Below, one piece after another: positions 14,917 through 21,488 of a stretch of 21,488 nucleotides of DNA. The notes under the pieces were generated by a model. It had not been told where the DNA came from and did not search any database. It worked only from the letters and a program-made list of their open reading frames with translations. Position 1 is the stretch's first letter, and every line of letters starts with the position of its first letter. The position numbers and the translations under genes were made by a program. The stretch is from Patescibacteria group bacterium (GTDB taxonomy: Bacteria; Patescibacteriota; Patescibacteriia; UBA2591; PGYQ01), in contig JAGVFS010000033.1 in NCBI GenBank assembly GCA_020057535.1, positions 1 to 21,488 on the forward strand. The letters run 5' to 3'.

Positions 14917-15237
14917 CTATTTTGTTATTTTTTCTATTTTTACTTTTGTGTATAATTGTCTGTGACCGGTTTTTTTTCTATATCGTGTTTTAGCTTTATA
15001 TTTAAGGATAACTATTTTTTTACCTTTGCCTTGTTCTAAAATTTCAGCTTTTATTTTTTTTCCTTCTAAATAAGGTTGTCCAATTTTAACATCTTCTCCT
15101 TTTTCATCAGAAATTAAAAGAATTTCGTTAAATTCAATTTTATCCCCTATTTCCCCCTCAATTTTTTCAACCTTTAAAATATCACCTTCTTTAATTTTAT
15201 ATTGTTTCCCACCTGTTTTTATAATTATAATAGACAT
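14917..15237 (-). CDS. rplU: 50S ribosomal protein L21
   Basis: 23S-binding large-subunit protein, 106 aa from the chosen start MSIIIIKTGGKQYKIKEGD, which matches the family's standard N-terminus (xxIIKTGGKQYkV). The frame runs nine codons further upstream to 15264, but those residues (MYFIKLINF) are not family-like. The C-terminus shows the conserved KYKAKTRYRKKTGHRQLYTKVKI block. The stop codon (TAG) is 14 nt from the end of recR on the other strand, a tight convergent arrangement. L27 (rpmA), usually next to L21, is not adjacent. It is downstream of rplT in the same direction, separated by a hairpin at 15375-15398. Confidence 0.95.
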   Translation of the reverse strand: MSIIIIKTGGKQYKIKEGDILKVEKIEGEIGDKIEFNEILLISDEKGEDVKIGQPYLEGKKIKAEILEQGKGKKIVILKYKAKTRYRKKTGHRQLYTKVKIEKITK

Positions 15238-15400
15238 AAAATTTATTAATTTAATAAAATACATTTTATTTTTATATCAATTTTTTTTAAAATATCATAC
15301 GTTACAAAACGTAAAATAATCATAGGAATAATGGTGTATTATAAAAAATAAAAAAACAAATTTACTTTTATTTTAAAATTCTATTTTTATAGAATTTTTT
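15238..15400. other. Spacer between rplT and rplU with a small palindrome
   Basis: Besides the hairpin described separately, it contains ACGTT-acaa-AACGT (15299-15312), a 5-bp inverted repeat about 60 nt before the rplU start on the minus strand. It could be an operator or the base of a leader hairpin. No confident promoter hexamers were found. Confidence 0.3.
15375..15398 (-). terminator. Intrinsic-type hairpin after rplT
   Basis: AAAATTCTA and TAGAATTTT pair around a 6-nt loop. The stem has 9 bp but only one G-C pair. On the minus strand it closes the rplT message a few bases past the TAA of the full-length frame at 15401; on the plus strand it ends in eight T. Confidence 0.45.
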
Positions 15401-15750
15401 TTATTTATTTGTAGCTTTTTTAACAATTTTTTCAAAAATTGGGGGATGATTTTGAGCTAAATCTGAAAGAATTTTACGATCTAATTCTATTTTATTTTTT
15501 TAAGAAAACCAATAAATTTACTGTAAGATAATCCAAGCATTTTAACAGCGGCGCTAATACGAATTTGCCACAATCCACGCATCGTTCGTTTTTTATTTTT
15601 TCTATCTCTATAAGCAAAAACTCCAGCTTTATTAATGGCTGTTTTTGCTAATTTTATTAAATTTTTTCGACCCCATTTATATCCTTTTGTTTGTTTTAAA
15701 ATATTTTTTCTATGTTTTACATGGGCGACTCCTCGTTTAACTCTTGGCAT
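15401..15750 (-). CDS. rplT: 50S ribosomal protein L20, reading frame broken once at a poly-A run
   Basis: Early 50S assembly protein that binds 23S domain I. The uninterrupted frame (15487-15750, 87 aa) covers MPRVKRGVAHVKHRKNILKQ through RGLWQIRISAAVKMLGLSYS and stops at TAG after GFLKKIK, about 30 residues short. The coding strand there is CTT-A7-TAAAATAG (run at 15495-15501). A -1 shift after AAA AAA yields LKKNKIELDRKILSDLAQNH, then PPIFEKIVKKATNK and TAA at 15401, exactly the conserved L20 tail, for a total of 116 aa, normal size. The downstream frame is clearly under protein-level constraint. Because L20 is usually essential, either the sequence lacks one A or the cell makes the full protein by slippage. 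rpmI (L35) and infC, its usual partners, are absent upstream. Confidence 0.92.
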
Positions 15751-15930
15751 AATAGAAAGCGCAAAATTTAAAACGTAAATAAAAAATTATTGTATTTTTT
15801 ATTAGCTAATAAATTTCTAAATCAAACTCTTCACTGAAGAAAATTATACTTTTTGTATTTACTTATAAATAATTATTAACATTAATAGATTTAATTGTTA
15901 AATTTGTTATGTCTAATATTGATGTTTAGT
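15751..15930. other. Spacer between 5S rRNA and rplT with two palindromes
   Basis: It contains a perfect 14-bp palindrome TTATTAGCTAATAA (15799-15812) and TCTTCA-c-TGAAGA (15828-15840). On the minus strand the latter is followed by GTTTGATTT and may be a weak terminator of the rRNA transcript. No ORF is present. Confidence 0.4.
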
Positions 15931-16049
15931 GTCTTCGGCACTGACCTACTTTCCCATGATAAATCAAAGTATCATCGGCGCTGACGAGCTTGACTTCTGA
16001 GTTCGGGATGGAAATCAGGTATAACCTCGTCGCTAGAAGCGCCGAAGAT
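15931..16049 (-). rRNA. rrf: 5S ribosomal RNA
   Basis: The minus strand shows the 5S core CCATCCCGAACTCAGAAGTC, then AAGCTCGTCAGCGCC and GGGAAAGTAGGTCAGTGCC, with helix I formed by ATCTTCGGC and GCCGAAGAC at the two ends. Pairing continues without a break into the flanks (TGTTTAGT against ACTAAACA). The mature RNA is therefore embedded in a stem of about 17 bp that is probably a processing site, and the exact ends are approximate. It lies about 280 nt downstream of 23S in the same transcript direction. Confidence 0.93.
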
Positions 16050-16331
16050 ACTAAACACCAACAAATTGAAAATGAAAATTTTATAAATTTTTATTTTTTT
16101 ATTTTCAATCAATTGGTTAATTAATAACCAAATTTTGGTAAAAATTTTGAACAATTATTCTAAATAAATGGTTTGTCTAATATTTATAATAATGGTTTGT
16201 CTAAAAGAAATTAATAAAATTTACTAAAATTAATCAATAAATATTATTTTAATAATTTTCACTTAAAGATAAAATATCTAATTGATATTTATTTTTAATA
16301 AAAAACTAATTTTAAGTCCTAATTAGAGTCA
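16050..16331. other. 23S-5S internal transcribed spacer
   Basis: 282 nt without a tRNA. It includes a long A/T hairpin (TTGAAAAT / ATTTTCAA, 16064-16110), GGTTA-attaa-TAACC (about 16114-16128), and a direct repeat of AATGGTTTGTCTAA (16167-16180 and 16191-16204). All of it is presumably removed during rRNA processing. Confidence 0.6.
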
Positions 16332-16621
16332 AAATATATGTTAATTGATCGATTAGTACTCCTCGGCTCAACCCCTTACAGGGCTTACACCTAGAGCCTA
16401 TCAAGGTCATAATCTCTGACCGATCTAAATGAAATTTAATCTTAAAGAGAGCTTCACGCTTATATGCTTTCAGCGTTTATCTCTTCCGAACGTAGCTACC
16501 CAGCAATGCCCTTGGTGGACAACTGGATCACTAGAGGTTCGTCCTTCCCGGTCTTCTCATACTAGGGAAAGAACTTTTCAAATTTCGACGTTCACAGCAG
16601 ATAGGAGACCGAACTGTCTCG

Positions 16622-16656
<35 letters not shown>

Positions 16657-16687
16657 TGGCGAACAGCCAAACCCTTGGGAGCTTCTT

Positions 16688-16737
<50 letters not shown>

Positions 16738-16956
16738 CTATGGACGCTTGGACGCGATAAGCCTGTTATCCCCAGAGTAGCTTTTATCCGTTGAGCTTCC
16801 ACCTTCCTAAATAGGATGGTCGGATCACTAAGTTCCTCTTTCGAGACTGATTGACTTGTAGGTCTTTCAGTAAAGCTGGCTTATGCCTTTACACAATCAA
16901 TCCGATTTCTATCCGGATCTAGCCAACCTTTGTAAACGCCTCCGTTACTTTTTGGG

Positions 16957-17388
16957 CAAATTGTTAATTTAATTTACAAGATATTTATTATATCTATAAT
17001 ATGACTTTCTATAAAATTAAATCTTTAATGTAAAACATTAAAGTCTCTATGTTGCCATAGAGTTCGGACTATATTATCCCACCTAAATTTTTACTTCATA
17101 AAAATTTTTGTGGGTTTGGCATGTAGTCTCTGAGGGATCAAAAAAATATAAAATAAATGTAAAATGTAAAATTTAAAATTAATGTATTTCACTTCGCGAA
17201 ATAATTTTACTAATTTTATAAATTTACATTTTTAATTTTACATTTTTTAGACTTCCCTGCTGATTGTCCGCATCACTTAAAAATTTTCACTATATATAAT
17301 TTACTATATAAGTATTTTAAGATCCTTGCGGATGTTCCAGCATATAGCCAAAACGCCCCCTGTAATTCCACGGAAAAGAATTACCTTA
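16957..17388 (-). mobile_element. Group I intron in 23S rRNA, site ~L2262, without ORF
   Basis: It interrupts the stem after the P-loop: the 5' exon ends GGTTGCCT (U at E. coli ~2262) and the 3' exon begins CCCAAAAAGTAAC. P1 can form between exon TGCCT and internal guide GGGCG, with the required U-G at the splice site, and the intron ends in the canonical G (16957). Core elements are GACAATCAGCAGG (Q/P region), CTCAGAGACTA (R) and TATAGTCC (S); R and S provide the P7 pairing GACTA/TAGTC. Where the sister intron carries an endonuclease gene, this one has an A/T-rich loop of about 120 nt. At 432 nt it is a typical size for an ORF-less group I intron. Splicing is predicted, not shown. Confidence 0.88.
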
Positions 17389-17712
17389 AGGCAACCGCCC
17401 CAGTTAAACTACCTACCAGATACTGTTTCCGTCAAATGACAGATTAGAATTAAAATTAAACAAGGGTGGTATCTCACTGTCGGTCCGACTTTTACATCGG
17501 ACCTCCCACCTATTCTGAACATATTTAACCTCAATCCAATATCAAGCTATAGTAAAGCTTCATGGGGTCTTTTCGTCTAGCTGTGACTAGTGAGCATCTT
17601 TACTCACATTGCAATTTCACCGAGTCCTTTGTTAAGACAGTTTCCAAGTTGTTATGCCATTCGTGCGGGTCGTAACTCACACGACAAGGAAATTCGCTAC
17701 CATAGGACGATT

Positions 17713-18465
17713 TATTGATGTTAATCTTTTTTTAGACTTCCGCTTATGCGGACTTTATGTTTCCATAAAGATCGGACTATATCATCCGCTATTTTTCTTC
17801 TCGAAAAACTTACGGTTTAGCGTATAGTCTCTGAGGATTCTCTTGAAAAATTTATAAAAAATTTTTCTATTCATATTTTCTTTTTTTGACTCGACTGATA
17901 TTTAATTTTTTTTCTTAATTCAATAATTTTTTTTAAATCATTAGAATTAAGATGTTCTTTTTTAAAAACTAAATCAGCGATTTTACAAAAAATAGAAAAA
18001 TTATATTGCTTAGTGTGAGATAGAAATTTATATTTTCGAAAAAATGGTATTATTTTTTCTTGTAAAGATTTTGGATTATTTACAACATATATAAATAATC
18101 CGTCGCTCTTTCTTTGTTGTATTTGGCCGCAACCAAAATGTTTTTTGAATTGCGATAAAATATAACTTTCTTTTTGAGAAATATTAAAAGTTAATATCAC
18201 TTGCCAGTCCGTTGTATGGTCTGGTTTTTTTCTCAAAGAAATATTAAAGTTTCCTTCACCATCAGCAAAGCCAGTTAGATAATAAGCAATAGCTGGCTGA
18301 ATATTTATTTGTTGATTCATATATTTTGAGTCTTTCCTGCTGATTGTCCCATACTCCATAACATAGAGATTATCTAAAAAATTTTCACTGCCCCTTAATA
18401 GGCTAGTATTTTTAGCTTAACAGGATATTCCAGCAAATAGCTAAATTTTATAACTACAATCATTC
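17713..18465 (-). mobile_element. Group I intron in 23S rRNA at L1917, encoding a LAGLIDADG protein
   Basis: It splits the H69 loop. The 5' exon ends GATAACTAT (U1917) and the 3' exon resumes AATCGTCCTATGG, restoring the H69 stem GGCGA/TCGTC. P1 is strong: exon ATAACTAT pairs over 8 bp with guide GTAGTTAT, ending in the expected U-G. Core elements are GACAATCAGCAGG (18336-18348), CTCAGAGACTATA (17823-17835) and GATATAGTCCGA (17772-17783). The last intron nucleotide, given this exon junction, is A (17713) rather than the near-universal terminal G. An endonuclease ORF sits in a peripheral loop between the Q and R elements. The intron is 753 nt long. Confidence 0.9.
17871..18320 (-). CDS. LAGLIDADG homing endonuclease (single-motif)
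   Basis: 149 aa from the chosen start MNQQINIQPAIAYYLTGFAD. The frame is open 13 codons further upstream (to 18359), but those codons overlap the intron core (CAGCAGGAAAG) and are unlikely to be translated. The single LAGLIDADG-type motif is LTGFADGEGNF near residues 15-25, with the acidic metal ligand present. One motif per chain implies action as a homodimer, as in I-CreI. Further family features are WQVILTFNISQKE and the FGCGQIQQRKS...YVVNNPKSLQEKIIPFF block that contacts DNA. It is the only gene here ending in TGA. Its expected role is to cut intronless 23S alleles at the insertion site and drive intron homing; it might also assist splicing. Its completeness suggests that it is active. 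Confidence 0.93.
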   Translation of the reverse strand: MNQQINIQPAIAYYLTGFADGEGNFNISLRKKPDHTTDWQVILTFNISQKESYILSQFKKHFGCGQIQQRKSDGLFIYVVNNPKSLQEKIIPFFRKYKFLSHTKQYNFSIFCKIADLVFKKEHLNSNDLKKIIELRKKIKYQSSQKKKI

Positions 18466-18642
18466 ATAGTTATCGCCGGCGTTCATCAGCGCTTCAATTC
18501 TCCGCTGCCCTTTAGTAAACTAAAGTTCACGAATCCTTTTAACGTTCTGACACTGGCCAGGCATCAGCCCCTATACATCCTCTTACGAGTTAGCAGGGAC
18601 CTATGTTTTTGATAAACAGTCACTTGGAATCTTTTACTGCGT

Positions 18643-18770
18643 CCGCCCAACTTTTTTAATATTAAATAATTATTCCTTTTTGTAAATTCTCAATAAATTA
18701 AATAAATTTATAATTTTTTTACACAAAATATTTTTTAATAAACAATTTTAATATTAAAAAAGTTGAGCGG
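18643..18770 (-). other. AT-rich hairpin insertion in 23S, H63 region
   Basis: A 21-bp stem, broken only by one G-U (18643-18663 with 18750-18770), encloses an 86-nt A/T-rich loop. It replaces the small H63 helix seen in E. coli. This may be an intervening sequence cut from the mature rRNA or a retained expansion. Confidence 0.75.
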
Positions 18771-19354
18771 AAGTGCTTATCCCGAAGTTACGCACGTTGT
18801 TTTGCCGAGTTCCTAAACAAAAGGTTCTCTCGTCCACCTTGGGCTTCTCGCCCTACCTACCTGTGTCGGTTTTAGTACGAATCTATTATTTTTAACCTCT
18901 TAAATCTTTTCTTGATACCCTCTCCCCTTAAGTTCACTCTGCTCGAGAGCTTTGTTTCCTCCTTTAACTTTTAAATTAAAGAAACGCGCATATCCAAAGC
19001 GCGCTTAAAGCTTGAAAATATGTCAATTCTTGAGAAAAATAATAGAGTATAGGAATATTAACCTATTCTTCCATCGACTACCCACAACTTTATATTGGGT
19101 TTGCCTTAGGATCGACTAACCCTAGGATGATTGTCATTGCCTAGGAAACCTTAGGTTTTCGGTGTCCTGGATTTTCACCAGAATTTTTGTTACTTATGCC
19201 AACATTCTCACTTCTATAAACTCCACCTTTCCTTACGGAAAAACTTCATTGCTTATAGAAAGCTCCTCTACCACGCCGTTGCAAAGCAACGACATTCTCA
19301 TCTTCGGTATTAGGTTTAAGCCTCGGTAAATTTTCAGCGCAAATTAACTAAATT

Positions 19355-19406
<52 letters not shown>

Positions 19407-19446
19407 AATTGTTTAAGTTAATTCACTGCTTTTCACACTTAACCTT

Positions 19447-19494
19447 TTTTTATATTTAAAAAATATAAAAAATTCTAAAAAAATTAGAAAAATT
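19447..19494 (-). other. Short A/T insertion in 23S near E. coli ~1040
   Basis: About 45 nt, containing two small hairpins (TATATTT-aaa-AAATATA and TTCTAA-5nt-TTAGAA), lie between CTAAGGTCTC and GGTTAAGTG, where E. coli has only a few bases. Confidence 0.65.
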
Positions 19495-20005
19495 TAGAGA
19501 CCTTAGATTGAGATCATGGGCTGTTTCCCTTTTGACTGATGAAGCTTAGACCCCATAGTCTGACTCCTATATAATTCAACTTAGCATTCGGAGTTTGGTT
19601 GAAATGAGTAAGGTGATAACCTCCTCATCTCATTCAGTGCTCTACCTCTAAGTTTTCTATATAAGGCTAGTCCTAAAACTATTTCGAGGAGAACCAGCTA
19701 TTTCCAGGTTCGATTGGAATTTCTCCGCTATCCACAATTCATCCCCTAGTGTTGCACGGCTAGTGGGTTCGGACCTCCACATTTTTTTACAAACGCTTCA
19801 TCCTGATCATGGATAGATCACCTGGTTTCGGGTCATTCAACGCCTTTTCCTCATAAATAAATATGAGATTCGCCCTATTAAGGCTCGCTTTCACTTTGCC
19901 TTCATCATATAAATGATTTAAACAAAAAAGCATTGAACACTCGTTGGCTCATTCTTCAATAGGCACGCCGTTACCTCGTATCTCACTATCACTCGCCACA
20001 AAAAA

Positions 20006-20098
20006 ATTTAATTTTTAATTTCTAAACAAATTACAACTTTTAAAGTTGTAAACTTAAATCACTACCATAATGTAAGTAATAAAAATTAAAAATTAAAT
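20006..20098 (-). other. AT-rich hairpin insertion in 23S helix 25
   Basis: A perfect 15-bp stem (20006-20020 with 20084-20098) encloses a further 10-bp hairpin TTACAACTTT-t-AAAGTTGTAA (20031-20051). H25 is a known site of length variation and intervening sequences in bacterial 23S. Confidence 0.8.
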
Positions 20099-20542
20099 TC
20101 TGTGTCGAATATTAGTGAAATACGGGGCTCCGACTCTTTGTAAGTATATAGTTTCAGATACTATTTCATCTCCCTCACCGGGATGCTTTTAATCTTTCCC
20201 TCACGGTACTTGTTCACTATCGATTATTAGAAGTATTTAGTCTTAGCATATAGTCATGCTAACTTCTCACAGAATTTCACGTGTTCCGTGATACTTAAGA
20301 AAATTATCATAAAAAATATAATCCCTTTTACTTACAGGACTATCACCCTCTTTGGTTGGACTTTCCAGACCATTTAGCTAGGGAAATTATAATTTTTATC
20401 CTAACTCCATAAAATTAGCTATAATTTTCTTATAACCCTTTTTTAACAACGGTTTATGGCCTTTAACATTAAAAAAGTTTAGACTGTTCCCCTTTCGCTC
20501 GCCACTACTTAGGGAATGCGCCATTGCTCCGCAATAGAATTT

Positions 20543-20630
20543 CTAATTCTTAATTTCTAATAAAATTCTAAATGAATTAATTGTTTAAGATTAAAAACAT
20601 TGAAAATTAAAAATAAAAATTAATTATTAA
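20543..20630 (-). other. AT-rich insertion in 23S near H13
   Basis: An 88-nt loop made almost only of A and T sits on a helix built from GCCA/TGGC, CTTCGC/GCGGAG and GGAATTT/AAATTCT, between the conserved AGGAAAAGAAA and AGTAGTGGCGAGCGAA segments. E. coli has a short stretch here. Confidence 0.7.
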
Positions 20631-20722
20631 AAATTCCAGTGCGAAGTATTGGCATTTTTTTCTTTTCCTCCGCTTACTTAGATGTTTCAGTTCAGCGGGT
20701 TTCCTCCACATCGCTTCACAAT

Positions 20723-20858
20723 AAAATCAAATATCAAAAATTAAAAATACAAATTAAAATTTAAAAATATTTTTTATTAAATCATTTTGTATTTTTAGAT
20801 TTTTAAAGTGTAAAAAATTTGTATTTTATTTTGCGTTTTAATTTTACATTTTGAATTC
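20723..20858 (-). other. AT-rich hairpin insertion in 23S helix 9
   Basis: A 14-bp stem (20709-20722 with 20859-20872, one G-U) encloses 136 nt of A/T-rich sequence, including GTAAAATTAAAACGCAAAA on the RNA strand. Helix 9 is a classic site of 23S intervening sequences; the mature rRNA may be fragmented here. Confidence 0.8.
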
Positions 20859-21091
20859 ATTGTGAAACGATGCAGTAGTGCTGTTAAACAACACTGAGTT
20901 TCCTCATTCGGAAATCTCCGGATCAAAGCTTGCTTGCCAGCTCTCCGAAGCTTATCGCAGGCTACTACGTCCTTCATCGGCTTCTAATATCAAGACATCC
21001 ACTATATACCTTAATAAATATATATTTTGACTCTAACTAGAATTTAAAATTACTATTTTATTGTCAAAGTGCTTTCTGTAAAATAATTTTT

Positions 21092-21155
21092 AAAACCGCT
21101 TTTTGAAGCGGTTTTTAAAATAAATAATAAATATTATTAGCTATTTTAAAAACCG
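21092..21155 (-). promoter_or_regulatory. Two mutually exclusive hairpins in the 23S leader
   Basis: On the RNA strand, hairpin A pairs CGGTTTTTAAAATA with TATTTTAAAAACCG (21142-21155 with 21109-21122, 14 bp perfect, with an inner 6-bp stem). Hairpin B is AAAACCGCTT-caaa-AAGCGGTTTT (21092-21115, 10 bp). They share 21109-21115, so only one can form. B resembles a terminator core ending in four U. It may be an attenuator, an antitermination signal or a processing structure. Confidence 0.5.
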
Positions 21156-21237
21156 TTTTAAAAAATTTTGATTAAATTTTTTTATTTTTTCTATAAAAAA
21201 TAGTTTAAATATTTTATATTTATAAATATTAAGTCTA

Positions 21238-21265
21238 ATTATATCTATCTTTTAAAATATGTCAA
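21238..21265 (-). promoter_or_regulatory. rrl: Consensus promoter of the 23S-5S unit
   Basis: On the minus strand, a perfect TTGACA (21260-21265) and a perfect TATAAT (21238-21243) are separated by 16 bp. The predicted start, near 21231, is about 205 nt before the 23S 5' end. It is the only double-perfect hexamer pair found in the window, fitting a highly expressed rRNA unit. Confidence 0.75.
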
Positions 21266-21282
21266 TTTTTATTTATTATTTT

Positions 21283-21291
21283 TTATCCACA
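21283..21291 (+). promoter_or_regulatory. Isolated DnaA-box-like 9-mer
   Basis: TTATCCACA matches the DnaA-box consensus exactly and lies 17 bp upstream of the rRNA -35. Only a weak second match (TTATACAAT, 21298-21306) is near, so it is not evidence of an origin. It could be chance or a DnaA-linked control of rRNA transcription. Confidence 0.3.
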
Positions 21292-21488
21292 ATCTGTTAT
21301 ACAATAAATTAGTAAGCTAAATTCCTAATTTAGGAATGAATTTAAATTATAAATTATGAATTAAGAAAAAATAATAAAATAATTTCTATTATTCTATCTG
21401 ACTCCAATTACTCTAAAGTAAATCCCAAATAATTTTATTTAAGCCAATTTTAGCGCATATATAAATAAAATTTTGATTCCATAAAACA
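21292..21488. other. Right-edge gene-free stretch
   Basis: No ORF, tRNA or 16S 3' end (no CCTCC-containing terminus in either orientation) is visible. It contains ATTCCTA-att-TAGGAAT (21321-21337) and a degenerate version of the ATGAATT repeat near 21353. Confidence 0.5.

Noticed and set aside
15972..16154. A 60-aa open frame overlapping the 5S gene
   Set aside because: It consists of 5S rRNA and the AT-rich spacer.
17871..18359. TGA as a sense codon (recoded genetic code)
   Set aside because: TGA is seen only as the stop of the intron ORF, at the expected end of its family. Other genes have no in-frame TGA and use TGG for Trp.
19709..19725. tRNA T-loop-like GGTTCGATTGG
   Set aside because: It lies in conserved 23S sequence, and no cloverleaf can be built around it.
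20795..20977. A 60-aa open frame on the minus strand
   Set aside because: It covers the 5' part of 23S rRNA and the helix 9 insertion.
21283..21306. Replication origin beside the rRNA promoter
   Set aside because: Only one exact DnaA box is present, with no dnaA gene and no box cluster; dnaB being 7-8 kb away is not evidence.

Overview
The window is a strongly AT-rich bacterial chromosome segment. It is most consistent with a Patescibacteria/CPR genome, probably a Parcubacteria-like lineage. The pointers are a 23S rRNA gene broken up by two group I introns and several AT-rich hairpin insertions, short ribosomal proteins, a DUF5663-type small protein, and a very large orphan protein with no recognisable enzyme domain. 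Codon usage is extremely A/T-biased. The genes seen end in TAA or TAG; only the intron ORF ends in TGA. A clear Shine-Dalgarno sequence precedes only one gene (5303).

Layout. 1-2030: a leftward block of a site-2 (M50) protease, rpsL and rpsG, with promoters before the protease and before rpsL and a terminator after rpsG. 2030-2430: rightward rpmB (L28) with a terminator. 2438-3988: leftward small membrane protein, membrane-anchored HEPN-like protein, and tsaE. 3989-4644: gene-free divergent control region with a palindromic back-to-back promoter. 4645-9308: rightward cluster of unknown function (two to three small acidic/helical proteins, then a 1213-residue membrane-associated protein). 9706-12450: leftward Ca2+-type P-ATPase. 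12822-14902: rightward dnaB and a frame-disrupted recR. 14917-15750: leftward rplU and a frame-disrupted rplT. 15931-21025: leftward 23S-5S rRNA unit. 21026-21488: its promoter and leader, with no 16S 3' end visible.

The most notable observations are as follows. (1) The 23S gene carries a LAGLIDADG-encoding group I intron at E. coli position 1917 that appears to end in A instead of the canonical omega-G, plus a related ORF-less intron near position 2262. (2) recR (twice) and rplT (once) are each interrupted at an A7-A9 run. At all three sites one extra A, or a -1 shift, restores the conserved protein, so this is either localised homopolymer error or transcriptional/ribosomal slippage. (3) The rRNA unit has its own perfect-hexamer promoter and two mutually exclusive leader hairpins. 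(4) The rpsL leader is made of a perfect seven-copy heptamer repeat, and the M50 protease appears to be transcribed without a leader. (5) The same AT-rich repeat vocabulary seems to occur in intergenic regions, 23S insertion loops and an intron loop.

No tRNA, CRISPR array or insertion sequence was found.
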